From assembly GCA_020161965.1 (NCBI GenBank), contig JAIUNH010000018.1:1-17653 (forward strand): a stretch of DNA of 17,653 bases, written 5' to 3'. Every line of letters begins with the position of its first letter. The stretch's first letter is position 1. This document shows, in pieces, positions 7,601 to 14,805 of the stretch. The notes below the pieces were generated by a model. That model saw only the letters and a list, made by a program, of their open reading frames with translations. It searched no databases and was not told where the DNA came from. Made by a program: the position numbers and the translations under genes. Origin of the DNA: Pseudomonadota bacterium (GTDB taxonomy: Bacteria > Pseudomonadota > Alphaproteobacteria > CACIAM-22H2).

Positions 7601-9226
7601 CGGGTTGGTGACCTGGCTGAAATTCTGGCGGAAGAAGTGATGCAGGCCGCGATACTTGTCCGAAAGAACCGCGATCGGCGTGTCGTCGCCCATCGAGCCG
7701 ACGGCTTCCTTCGCGTCCTCGACCATCGGATGCAGAATCAGCTCGAGGTCTTCGAGCGTCCAGCCGACGGTCAGCATGCGGCGGCGAAGTTCGTCGCGCG
7801 ACAATTCGGGCTTCGGCACCGCGTCGGCCTTCACCAGCTGGTCGATCACGGTGATGTTGCGCGTCCAATCGCCGAAGGGCCGCGAATCGGCGAGCCAGTT
7901 CTTGATTTCGGTGTCGCGATAGAAGCGGCCTTGGCGCATATCGACGGCGATCATCTGGCCGGGACCGACGCGGCCCTTTTCGACGACCGAGACTTCGTCG
8001 ACCTTGACCATGCCGGTTTCGGAGCCGACGACCAGCAAGCCGTCGCCGGTGATCGTGTAGCGGCACGGGCGCAGACCGTTGCGGTCCATGCCGGCCAGCA
8101 CCCAATTGCCGTCGGTGCAGGCGATGGCGGCGGGGCCGTCCCACGCTTCCATCACGCTGTTCGCGTAGGCGTACATGTTGCGGATGCTTTGCGGCGTCTG
8201 GTCGTCGTAGGACCACGACTGCGGCATCATCATCGTCTTGACCATCGGCAGCTCGCGCCCGCCGCGGATCAAAAGCTCGAAGACGTTGTCCATCTGCGCG
8301 GAATCCGAGCCCGGCTGCACGACCGGCTTGATGTCCTCGACCGTCTGACCGAAGCGCTCATGCGCCATGCGCGTTTCGTGGCTCTTCATCCAATTGACGT
8401 TGCCGCGCACGGTGTTGATCTCGCCGTTATGGGCGAGGGTGCGGAACGGCTGCGCCAGCTTCCACATCGGGAAGGTGTTGGTCGAATAACGCTGGTGATA
8501 GATCGCGAAGGTCGAAACGAAGCGCTCGTCGGTGAGGTCGGGATAGAAGACCGACAGCACTTCGGCGAGGAACATGCCCTTGTAGATGATCGAGCGGCAC
8601 GACAGCGTGCAGATATAGAAATCGACCAGGTTTTCGGCCAGCGCCTGCTTTTCGATGCGACGGCGGATGACATAGAGGTCGAGCTCGAACCGGTCGTCGT
8701 CGACGTTGCGCGTGTTCTGGACGATGACCTGTTCGATTTCGGGGCGCGAGGCGTTGGCCTTCTCGCCGCAGACCGAGCTATCGATCGGCACTTGGCGCCA
8801 GCCATAGACGCCGTAGCCCATTTTCAGAATTTCGGTTTCGACGATCGTGCGGCAGCGCTCCTGCCCTTCCAGATCGTTGCGCGGCAGGAAGATCATGCCC
8901 ACGCCCAAACGCGCGTCGGACGTCTTCACGCCCTGGCGTTCGATATGCGCGCGGAAGAAATCCTGCGGGATTTCGATATGGATGCCGGCCCCGTCGCCGG
9001 TCTTGCCGTCGGCGTCGACGGCGCCGCGATGCCACACGGCCTTCAGCGCTTCGACGCCGAGCTCGACGACCGAGCGACGCGCCTTGCCGTCGATGGCGAC
9101 GATCATGCCCACACCGCAATTGTCGTGCTCTTCAGCCGGATCGTATGCGTGGCCTTCGATCAGCTTGGCGCGGTTGGCTTCGTATTCCTGCGCGAAACGA
9201 AGACCGGGATCGAGTTCTTGGGTCAT
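4673..9226 (-). CDS. gltB: glutamate synthase (NADPH) large (alpha) subunit
   Basis: Makes two glutamates from glutamine and 2-oxoglutarate, with electrons from the GltD subunit; the key step of ammonia assimilation with glutamine synthetase. The 1517-aa length fits the Azospirillum enzyme. Residues 1-36 are a propeptide; Cys37 in HDNCGVGM is the class II amidotransferase nucleophile exposed on maturation. The glutaminase domain runs to about 430, then a central domain. The FMN synthase barrel is at about 900-1250, with GEGGEDPARY near 925 and VDGGIRTGRDV before the cluster. Cys1135, Cys1141 and Cys1146 (CIMVRQCHSNTCPVGVC) fit the C-x5-C-x4-C motif of the 3Fe-4S cluster. The GXGXG beta-helix domain is about 1290-1450. 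GGGAG stands 7 nt upstream of ATG, directly after the gltD stop (11-nt gap). Confidence 0.98.
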   Translation of the reverse strand: MTQELDPGLRFAQEYEANRAKLIEGHAYDPAEEHDNCGVGMIVAIDGKARRSVVELGVEALKAVWHRGAVDADGKTGDGAGIHIEIPQDFFRAHIERQGVKTSDARLGVGMIFLPRNDLEGQERCRTIVETEILKMGYGVYGWRQVPIDSSVCGEKANASRPEIEQVIVQNTRNVDDDRFELDLYVIRRRIEKQALAENLVDFYICTLSCRSIIYKGMFLAEVLSVFYPDLTDERFVSTFAIYHQRYSTNTFPMWKLAQPFRTLAHNGEINTVRGNVNWMKSHETRMAHERFGQTVEDIKPVVQPGSDSAQMDNVFELLIRGGRELPMVKTMMMPQSWSYDDQTPQSIRNMYAYANSVMEAWDGPAAIACTDGNWVLAGMDRNGLRPCRYTITGDGLLVVGSETGMVKVDEVSVVEKGRVGPGQMIAVDMRQGRFYRDTEIKNWLADSRPFGDWTRNITVIDQLVKADAVPKPELSRDELRRRMLTVGWTLEDLELILHPMVEDAKEAVGSMGDDTPIAVLSDKYRGLHHFFRQNFSQVTNPPIDSLRERRVMTLRTRLGNLGNILDEDEAQCRMLQLESPVLTTAEFEAMRAYMGDTVVEIDCTFDPASGEFALRDALKRVQREAEDGVRGGAVHVILSDRAQGGGRAPIPMILAAGGVHTHLVRQQLRTFTSLNVRTGECMDVHFFAVLIGVGATTVNAYLAEEAIADRHARGLFGNMVLKDCVERFRKAIDDGLLKVMSKMGISIISSYRGGYNFETVGLSRTLISEFFPGMTSRISGIGLVGIQKKVRDLHERAWREDVVALPVGGFYRFRKSGEAHFWEGELIHTLQAAVDSDSYGTYRKFSEACRKLPPINIRDLLDFKPGRKAISVDEVESITEIRKHLVAPGISLGALGPEAHETLAIAMNRIGAKSDSGEGGEDPARYRPRPNGDNASSAIKQVASGRFGVTAEYLTNCRELEIKVAQGAKPGEGGQLPGPKVTDLIARLRHSTPGVTLISPPPHHDIYSIEDLAQLIYDLKQINTTASVCVKLVARSGIGTIAAGVAKAKADAILISGHVGGTGASPQSSIKYAGLPWEMGLSETNQVLTLNRLRHRVRLRVDGGIRTGRDVVIAAMLGGDEFGIGTASLVAMGCIMVRQCHSNTCPVGVCTQDPKLRAKFEGSPEKIVNLFTFVAEEVREILASLGFKRLIDVIGRSDLLTQVLRGDETLDDLDLNPLLVQADPGEFPRYCTLEGRNEVPETLDEQMIRDAAPALEGGEKMQLAYNIRNVYRAIGTKLSSKITRKYGMTGLKPGQITVRLRGSAGQSLGAFAVQGLKLEVFGDANDYVGKGLSGGTIVVRPFTSSPLVSNANTIVGNTVLYGATAGRLFAAGQAAERFAVRNSGATAVVEGCGSNGCEYMTGGTVVILGAVGDNFAAGMTGGMGFVYDSDGTLERHLNLENVIAQGVETAHWEGVLKELVEEHARETQSAHAQRILADWDREVVKFKQIVPKEMVARLAHPVRRADKRRGAGVGDD

Positions 9227-9237
9227 GGCGCGCTCCC

Positions 9238-10716
9238 TTATTCCGCGGCCGCGGCGGCGGGCTTCACCTTCGCCGCCAGGAATTTATGGATCTGGTCGGC
9301 GGCATCGCGCCCGTCGCGAATAGCCCACACCACCAAAGAAGCCCCGCGCACGATGTCGCCGGCGGCGAACACGCCGTCGAGCGAGGTCATCATCGTGCGG
9401 TGATTGACCTTCAACGTACCCCAGCGCGTGATCGACAATTCGGGCGCGCCGAACATGCCGGGCACGTCCTCGGGATCGAAGCCGAGCGCTTCGATGGCGA
9501 TGTCGCAGGGCATTTCGAAAGACGAGCCTTCGATCTTTTCCGGCACTTGGCGGCCCGTGGCGTCGGCAATACCCAGGCGCATGCGATAGGCGCGCACGGC
9601 GCCCACCGGCTCTGCGCCGGATTTCTTGGTCTTCGCCTTCGCCGGTTTGGCGAGGAAGGCTTCGGGAGCGGCGAGCCACACGAATTCCACGCCTTCTTCC
9701 TCGGCGTTGGCGACCTCGCGCTGCGAGCCCGGCATGTTCTTCTTGTCGCGGCGATAAAGGCACTTCACCGACTTCGCCCCTTGGCGAATGGCGGTGCGCA
9801 CGCAATCCATCGCCGTGTCGCCGCCGCCGATGACGACGACATGCTTGCCGGCGGCATCGAGCGCACCGCTGTCGAATTCCGGCACGTCGTCGCCCAAGCC
9901 CTTGCGGTTGGACGCGGTCAGATACGTCATCGCCTTGACGACGTTTTCGAGACCCGCCCCCGGCGCTTCCAACACACGCGCCTTATAGACGCCCGTGGCG
10001 ACCAGCACCGCGTCGTGCTTGGCGCGCAATTCGGCGAGGGTCGCATCGCGACCGATTTCGAAATTCAGATGGAAGACGATGCCCGACTTCTCGAACTGGT
10101 CGGCGCGGCGAAGGACGACGTCCTTCTCCAGCTTGAAGTTCGGAATGCCGTAGATCATCAGACCGCCGACGCGGTCGTAACGATCATAGACATGCACCTT
10201 ATATCCCTTGCGGCGCAGATTCTCGGCCGCCGCCAGACCGCCGGGGCCCGCGCCGATGATCGCGATCGATTGCGCGCGTTCGACCGGCGGGACGATCGGC
10301 TTGACCCAGCCTTTTTCCCACGCCGTGTCGGTCACGTATTTCTCGACCGAACCGATCGTGACGGAATCGAAGCCCTTCTCGATCACGCAATTGCCTTCGC
10401 ACAGGCGATCTTGCGGGCAGATGCGGCCGCAAATCTCCGGGAAGGTGTTGGTCGCCTGGCTCACCTCATAGGCTTCTTCCAAACGCCCTTCGGCGGTCAG
10501 CTTCAACCAATCGGGAATGTTGTTCGAGACCGGGCAATTCACCTGGCAGAACGGCACGCCGCATTGCGAGCAGCGCCCGGCCTGGGTGGCGGCGGCATCG
10601 GGCGAGAACGCCTCGTAGATCTCGTCGAAATCGCGCTTACGCTCGGTGGCGGCGCGTTTTTCGGGCGTTTTCTGCTCGATCTCGACGAAGCGGAGCAACT
10701 TGGAGGTGGTCGCCAT
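9238..10716 (-). CDS. gltD: glutamate synthase (NADPH) small (beta) subunit
   Basis: Takes electrons from NADPH through FAD and passes them by iron-sulfur clusters to the FMN of GltB. The 492-aa length is usual. Two N-terminal cysteine groups, C49/C52/C57/C61 (CSQCGVPFCQVNC) and C96/C100/C106/C110 (CGRICPQDRLCEGNC), bind the 4Fe-4S clusters. The FAD Rossmann motif IIGAGPGGLAAAENL is at 153-167 and the NADPH motif VIGGGDTAMD at 295-304; AAGDIVRG (451-458) is the second FAD contact. Ala/Lys-rich stretches at 355-366 and the C-terminus are linker-like. It is first in a two-gene operon with gltB, the reverse of the E. coli gltBD order. The Shine-Dalgarno is weak. A candidate promoter overlapped by an inverted repeat lies upstream. 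Confidence 0.97.
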   Translation of the reverse strand: MATTSKLLRFVEIEQKTPEKRAATERKRDFDEIYEAFSPDAAATQAGRCSQCGVPFCQVNCPVSNNIPDWLKLTAEGRLEEAYEVSQATNTFPEICGRICPQDRLCEGNCVIEKGFDSVTIGSVEKYVTDTAWEKGWVKPIVPPVERAQSIAIIGAGPGGLAAAENLRRKGYKVHVYDRYDRVGGLMIYGIPNFKLEKDVVLRRADQFEKSGIVFHLNFEIGRDATLAELRAKHDAVLVATGVYKARVLEAPGAGLENVVKAMTYLTASNRKGLGDDVPEFDSGALDAAGKHVVVIGGGDTAMDCVRTAIRQGAKSVKCLYRRDKKNMPGSQREVANAEEEGVEFVWLAAPEAFLAKPAKAKTKKSGAEPVGAVRAYRMRLGIADATGRQVPEKIEGSSFEMPCDIAIEALGFDPEDVPGMFGAPELSITRWGTLKVNHRTMMTSLDGVFAAGDIVRGASLVVWAIRDGRDAADQIHKFLAAKVKPAAAAAE

Positions 10717-10810
10717 GGTTCGAGCCCGGACTTTCTGGAAGGGGGAGTGAGGTATAGGCGGAAATACGACACCGAGTAAGTGAAATCGACCAGATATGTC
10801 AGTATATGTT

Positions 10811-10851
10811 CCCTAAATTATCCGGAAGTGTCACGGAAAGCCAATTTAGGG
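10811..10851. repeat. inverted repeat I upstream of gltD
   Basis: CCCTAAATT (10811-10819) and AATTTAGGG (10843-10851) are perfect 9-bp arms 23 nt apart. A smaller inverted pair, TCCG/CGGA (10821-10824 and 10834-10837), sits inside. The arms fall on the -10 and -35 of the candidate gltD promoter, which suggests paired half-sites for a regulator or DNA-looping protein. Confidence 0.55.
10815..10844 (-). promoter_or_regulatory. candidate sigma70 promoter for gltD-gltB
   Basis: On the minus strand TTGGCT (10844-10839) and TAATTT (10820-10815) are 18 nt apart, within an AT-richer stretch. The leader to the gltD ATG would be about 90 nt. I saw no sigma54 (GG-N10-GC) element, which could have been expected for a nitrogen gene. 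Confidence 0.35.
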
Positions 10852-10869
10852 TAATTAGAAACCGCTTGC

Positions 10870-10909
10870 TGATTCCATTTAGTACCGAAACGGTACCAAA
10901 TGGAATTCA
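10870..10909. repeat. inverted repeat II in the gltD / hpxZ-like intergenic region
   Basis: ATTCCATTTAGTACCG (10872-10887) and CGGTACCAAATGGAAT (10891-10906) form 16-bp arms around AAA with one A/C mismatch (a G-U pair in a minus-strand RNA). TG and CA flank them at 10870-10871 and 10908-10909, allowing 2 more bp past a single bulge. No T run follows in either direction and it lies between divergent genes, so it is more likely an operator or an RNA leader structure than a terminator. Confidence 0.65.
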
Positions 10910-10986
10910 TGGCCCCAAGACTTGCGAGGCCCGGTCGTTTGGCCTTACGCGGGAAGTATCGCGCAATCCTGTGACAAGGCGAGTCC

Positions 10987-11379
10987 ATGCAAATTAACGA
11001 CCCCTCCGTGGTGACGGAAATCGAGGCGGCTTTGGCGCGTTATGAGAAGGCGCTGGTCGATCGCGACGTCGAAACCTTGGGCGATTGCTTCTGGAACGAC
11101 CCGCGCGTGGTGCGTTTCGGGACGCACGAAAACCTCTACGGCCATGCCGAGATCCAAGCCTTCCGCCAGTCGGTGAAGCCGGGCGGTCACGCCAAGCAAA
11201 GCGTTCTGCGCACCGTCATCACGACCTTTGGCAAGGATTTCGCTTGCGTGAGCATCGCCTTCGCGGCGCGGCGCGGCGGCACGGGCCGCCAGCAGCAAAG
11301 CTGGGCCCGGATGCCGGAAGGCTGGAAGGTCGTGGCCGCGCACGTGTCCTATATGCCCGAGGCGCCGGCCTCGTCATAA
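10987..11379 (+). CDS. hpxZ: HpxZ/AtzH-like (NTF2/SnoaL fold) protein, 130 aa
   Basis: Small single-domain protein resembling HpxZ of oxalurate catabolism and the AtzH domain of cyanurate-derived dicarboxyurea breakdown. The opening MQINDPSVVTEIEAALARYE and the block DCFWNDPRVVRFGTHENLYG (about 33-52), followed by ATG-free helix AEIQAFRQSVKPGG, are typical, as is the length. The NTF2-like fold makes a cone with a central pocket; a link to urea-type nitrogen compounds is known from the family, but the substrate here is inferred only. The usual partners (amidase AtzE/HpxW) are not in the window. It starts with ATG 9 nt after AAGG and precedes the solute-binding protein by 44 nt, so it likely leads the transporter operon. 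Confidence 0.72.
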   Translation: MQINDPSVVTEIEAALARYEKALVDRDVETLGDCFWNDPRVVRFGTHENLYGHAEIQAFRQSVKPGGHAKQSVLRTVITTFGKDFACVSIAFAARRGGTGRQQQSWARMPEGWKVVAAHVSYMPEAPASS

Positions 11380-11423
11380 TCGGCGGCGTCGTAATCGGGT
11401 CCGTCAATCCGGGAGACAGAACC

Positions 11424-12959
11424 ATGCGCTTCGAGACCTTGCGGCGCTTCGCGACCGCATCCCTCATCGCCCTCGCCTTCGCCGCACCCGCAGCTCATGC
11501 GCAGCCCGCGCAAAACACGCTGCGCATCGGCCTGACCGCCGATCCCGACGCGCTCGATCCGATGCTGGGCCGCACGCTGGTCGGCCGCATGGTGTTCTCG
11601 TCGATGTGCGACACGCTGGTCGACTACAACGAGAAGCTCGAATTCGTGCCGCGCCTCGCCGAATCCTGGCAATGGGCCGCCAACGGCAAGACGCTGACGT
11701 TGCGCATCCGCGCCAACGCGTTCTTCCACGACGGCAGCCCGGTCGATGCGGCGGCGGTCAAAGCCTCGCTCGACCGCGCGCGGTCGAACCCGCAATCGCT
11801 GCGCCGCTCGGAACTCGGGCCCATCGCCGAAACCGTGGTGATCGACGCGCAGACGCTGCGCCTCGATCTGCGCTCGGCCTTCATTCCGCTGCTCGCCCAG
11901 TTCGCCGATCGCGGCGGCATGATCGTCAACGCCAAGCCGGCGGAAGCCGCGGGCCAGGAATTCGCGCGCAACCCGATTTGCGCCGGCCCCTATCGCTTCG
12001 CCGAGCGCGTGGCGCAGGACCGCATCGTGCTGCAACGCTTCGACCGGCACTGGGAGAAGGACCAGTACCATTTCGATCGCGTCGTCTATCTGCCGATTCC
12101 CGACGCCACCGTGCGCCTGGCCAACGTGCAGGCGGGTTCGGTCGATATGATCGAGCGCATCCTGCCGACCGATCTGCCCAACGCCCGCCGCGACCGCCGC
12201 TTGAAACTGGCCGACGCGGTCGAGCTTGGCTGGAACTCGATCATCATCAACACCAATAACGGCGCCAAGGCCGACAACGTGCTGGGCAAAGACAAGCGCG
12301 TGCGCGAAGCCTTGGAATTGTCGCTCGACCGCGACATCCTGAACCGTGCCGCGCATGCCGGCGAATTCGTCGTCGGCAACCAGCCTTTCGCGCCCGGCAC
12401 GCCCTATTACGCGAAGGAATTGCCGCCCAAGCCCCGCAACGTCGCGCGCGCGCGCGAATTGCTGCGCGAAGCGGGCGTGCCCAACGCCAGCTTCACGCTG
12501 ATGGTGCCCAACGACACCGAGCGCAACGCGGTCGCCCAGATCATCCAGCAAATGGCGCGCGAAGCCGGGTTCGACATCAAGCTGCAAGTCGTCGATTTCG
12601 CGACCTCGATCGCGATGAGCCAGAAAGGCGATTTCGAAGCCTATCTGCTGTCGTGGTCGGGCCGCGTCGATCCGGATGGGAACGTGCACACGTTCTTCCA
12701 TTCGACCGGCGCGCAGAACGATTCGAAATTCGTGTCGCCGATCATCGATAACGCGCTGGATAAAGCGCGCGAATTGACCGATCCGGGCGAGCGCTTGAAG
12801 CTCTACTCGGCCGCGACCGCCGTGCTGCTCGACGAACGGCCGCGCATCTTCACCTATCATCGCAAGTGGTTCTTCGCCTATTCCAGCCGCTTGAGCGACT
12901 TCACCGCGAACCCGGACGGCATGATCCGCGTGCGCGGCCTGCGCTGGAACGCGCAGTAA
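11424..12959 (+). CDS. ABC transporter periplasmic solute-binding protein (SBP_bac_5 family), 511 aa
   Basis: Family 5 extracellular binding protein (DppA/OppA/NikA/GsiB type). A Sec signal peptide spans 1-26 (cleavage after AHA). The mature N-terminus NTLRIGLTADPDALDP is the family hallmark, then MVFSSMCDTLVDYNEKLEFVPRLAESW (57-82). Cys62 and Cys186 (NPICAGPYRF) sit where many family members form a disulfide. The C-terminal lobe includes EAYLLSWSGRVDPDGN, the region that closes over the ligand. GGGAG lies 8 nt upstream of the chosen ATG; a longer frame from 11085 is rejected because it overlaps the hpxZ-like gene and buries the signal peptide. The ligand is probably a peptide, opine or other small nitrogen compound, unproven. 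Two cognate permease genes follow. Confidence 0.93.
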   Translation: MRFETLRRFATASLIALAFAAPAAHAQPAQNTLRIGLTADPDALDPMLGRTLVGRMVFSSMCDTLVDYNEKLEFVPRLAESWQWAANGKTLTLRIRANAFFHDGSPVDAAAVKASLDRARSNPQSLRRSELGPIAETVVIDAQTLRLDLRSAFIPLLAQFADRGGMIVNAKPAEAAGQEFARNPICAGPYRFAERVAQDRIVLQRFDRHWEKDQYHFDRVVYLPIPDATVRLANVQAGSVDMIERILPTDLPNARRDRRLKLADAVELGWNSIIINTNNGAKADNVLGKDKRVREALELSLDRDILNRAAHAGEFVVGNQPFAPGTPYYAKELPPKPRNVARARELLREAGVPNASFTLMVPNDTERNAVAQIIQQMAREAGFDIKLQVVDFATSIAMSQKGDFEAYLLSWSGRVDPDGNVHTFFHSTGAQNDSKFVSPIIDNALDKARELTDPGERLKLYSAATAVLLDERPRIFTYHRKWFFAYSSRLSDFTANPDGMIRVRGLRWNAQ

Positions 12960-12983
12960 ACGCTCGAACGACGGAACGCCGGC

Positions 12984-13931
12984 GTGGGTCGCTATCTTCT
13001 CCATCGTCTCGCATTGGCGATTCCGACCTTGCTCGTCGTCAGCATCGTCGTGTTCGTCCTGCAGAAACTTCTGCCGGGCGACGCGGCGACGCTGATGACC
13101 GCCGACGCCGATCTGTCGGCCGACGACCTCACGCGCATCCGTGCCGCCCTCGGCCTCGATAAATCCTGGCCCGTCCAATATCTCGTGTGGATGTGGGGCG
13201 TCGTGCAGGGCGATTTCGGCACATCTCTCAATACCAAGCTTCCCGTGCTGGAAGTGATCCTCGACAAACTGCCGGTGACGTTCCAGCTCGCCTCGATGGC
13301 GATCGTGATTTCGGTCGGCATCGGCGTGCCGCTGGGCGTGATCGCCGCGTTGAAGCGCGGCTCGGCCGTCGATTACGGCGTCAACGCCGCGGGTCTGTCG
13401 GGCCTGTCGATCCCGCCCTTCTGGTTCGGGATCATGCTGATCCTCGCCTTCTCGGTCGAACTCAATTGGTTTCCGGCCTCAGGTTACGTCAGCCCGGCCG
13501 AGGATTTTTGGGCCTCGCTCCACACGATGATCCTGCCCGCGATCGTGCTGGCATCGGAAAACATCGCCATCCTGATGCGCCATACGCGCTCGGCCATGCT
13601 GGGCGTGCTGAAACAGGATTACGTGCGCACGGCGCGCGCCAAGGGTTTGTTCGAGCGCGTCGTCGTCGTGCGCCATGCATTGCGCAACGCGTTGATCCCG
13701 GTCATCACGCTGGGCGCCATCGAATTCGGCCGCTTGCTGGGCGGCGCGGTGCTGACCGAGCAGGTCTTCACCATTCCCGGTTTCGGCAAGCTGCTGGTCG
13801 ACGGCGTGTTCACCCGCGACTATCCGATCGTGCAAGGCGTCGTGCTGGTCGCGGCGTGCTGCTACATCGCGCTGAACTTCCTGGCGGACGCCGCCTACGC
13901 ATCGGTCAATCCCCGGATCCGCGCGCGATGA
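12984..13931 (+). CDS. ABC transporter permease, DppB/OppB type, 315 aa
   Basis: Integral inner-membrane half of the importer. It starts MGRYLLHRLALAIPTLLVVS with the first membrane helix at about 9-29, followed by the long periplasmic segment typical of DppB, including GDFGTSL near 76-82. Five more helices follow. The cytoplasmic EAA-type loop QDYVRTARAKGL (211-222) couples to the ATPase, and RHALRNALIPVIT follows as in the family. The start is GTG, 24 nt after the binding-protein stop, with only a weak GGA-like site. The stop overlaps the next start (ATGA). Confidence 0.93.
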   Translation: MGRYLLHRLALAIPTLLVVSIVVFVLQKLLPGDAATLMTADADLSADDLTRIRAALGLDKSWPVQYLVWMWGVVQGDFGTSLNTKLPVLEVILDKLPVTFQLASMAIVISVGIGVPLGVIAALKRGSAVDYGVNAAGLSGLSIPPFWFGIMLILAFSVELNWFPASGYVSPAEDFWASLHTMILPAIVLASENIAILMRHTRSAMLGVLKQDYVRTARAKGLFERVVVVRHALRNALIPVITLGAIEFGRLLGGAVLTEQVFTIPGFGKLLVDGVFTRDYPIVQGVVLVAACCYIALNFLADAAYASVNPRIRAR

Positions 13932-14803
13932 CCGACGCGGCGATCCAGACCGCCGCCCAAGCCTTGCCGCGCGCACCGGGTGTGTTCGCGCGATTGCTGC
14001 GTCATCCCGGTGCCGTCGCGGGCGGCGGGATCGCGTTGTTCTTCGTGCTGATCGCGATCTTCGCCCCGATCATCGCGCCCTACGACCCGATGGCGGTCGA
14101 CTGGATGGCAATACGCGGCGGGCCTTCGGCTGCACACTGGTTCGGCAGCGACGAGATCGGGCGCGACGTGTTGAGCCGCGTGATCTGGGGATCGCGCGCC
14201 TCGCTGCTTGCGGGCCTCGTGTCTATTGGCATTGCCATGGCGATCGGCGTGCCGCTGGGTCTTGCCGCCGGCTATCTCGGCGGCTGGGTCGATGCGGTGC
14301 TGATGCGCGTGGTCGACGGCATGCTGGCGATCCCGCTGCTCGTCCTCGCCATCGCCATGGCGGCAACATTGGGCCCGTCGCTGACCAACGCGATGATCGC
14401 GATCGGCTTGTCGGTCTGCCCGATCTTCGTGCGCCTCGCCCGCGCGCAGACCTTGAGCGCGATGGCCGAGGAATATGTCGAGGCGGCGCGCGCCATGGGC
14501 TATTCGCATCTGCGCATTGCACTGCGCCATGTGCTGCCGAATACCGTGCCGGCCTTGCTGGTGCAGGCGACATTGGGCATCGCCACCGCGATCATCACCG
14601 AAAGCTCGCTTTCGTTCTTGGGCCTCGGCCAGCAGCCGCCGTCGCCCAGCTGGGGCTCGTCGCTCAACGCCGCCAAGAATTTCATCGTCCAGGCGCCGTG
14701 GATGAGCCTGTGGCCCGGCCTCGCCATCTGTTTGGCGGTTTTCGGCTTCAATCTGCTGGGCGACGGCTTGCGCGACACGCTCGATCCGCGCGACAAAGAC
14801 TGA
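13928..14803 (+). CDS. ABC transporter permease, DppC/OppC type, 291 aa
   Basis: Second permease subunit. After a cytoplasmic N-terminus, the first helix is at about 29-50 and the signature FGSDEIGRDVLSRVIWGSR (72-90) follows. The EAA loop EEYVEAARAMGYSHLRIALR (181-200) contacts the ATPase; the late GLGQQPPSPSWGSSL motif is characteristic of DppC. It overlaps the DppB-type gene by 4 bp and is followed after 2 nt by the cyclic-nucleotide-domain gene. No nucleotide-binding subunit is encoded next to it, so the ATPase must be supplied from elsewhere or shared. Confidence 0.93.
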   Translation: MTDAAIQTAAQALPRAPGVFARLLRHPGAVAGGGIALFFVLIAIFAPIIAPYDPMAVDWMAIRGGPSAAHWFGSDEIGRDVLSRVIWGSRASLLAGLVSIGIAMAIGVPLGLAAGYLGGWVDAVLMRVVDGMLAIPLLVLAIAMAATLGPSLTNAMIAIGLSVCPIFVRLARAQTLSAMAEEYVEAARAMGYSHLRIALRHVLPNTVPALLVQATLGIATAIITESSLSFLGLGQQPPSPSWGSSLNAAKNFIVQAPWMSLWPGLAICLAVFGFNLLGDGLRDTLDPRDKD

Positions 14804-14805
14804 CC

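Noticed and set aside
4724..9403. A 1559-codon open frame on the plus strand opposite gltB
   Set aside because: It is antisense to a confidently identified gltB, has low-complexity His/Arg/Ala/Asp-rich sequence, and arises from the GC-rich third positions of the true gene.
11349..13178. A 609-codon minus-strand frame opposite the solute-binding protein
   Set aside because: Antisense shadow of a clear family 5 binding protein; His/Arg/Asp-rich without recognisable domains.
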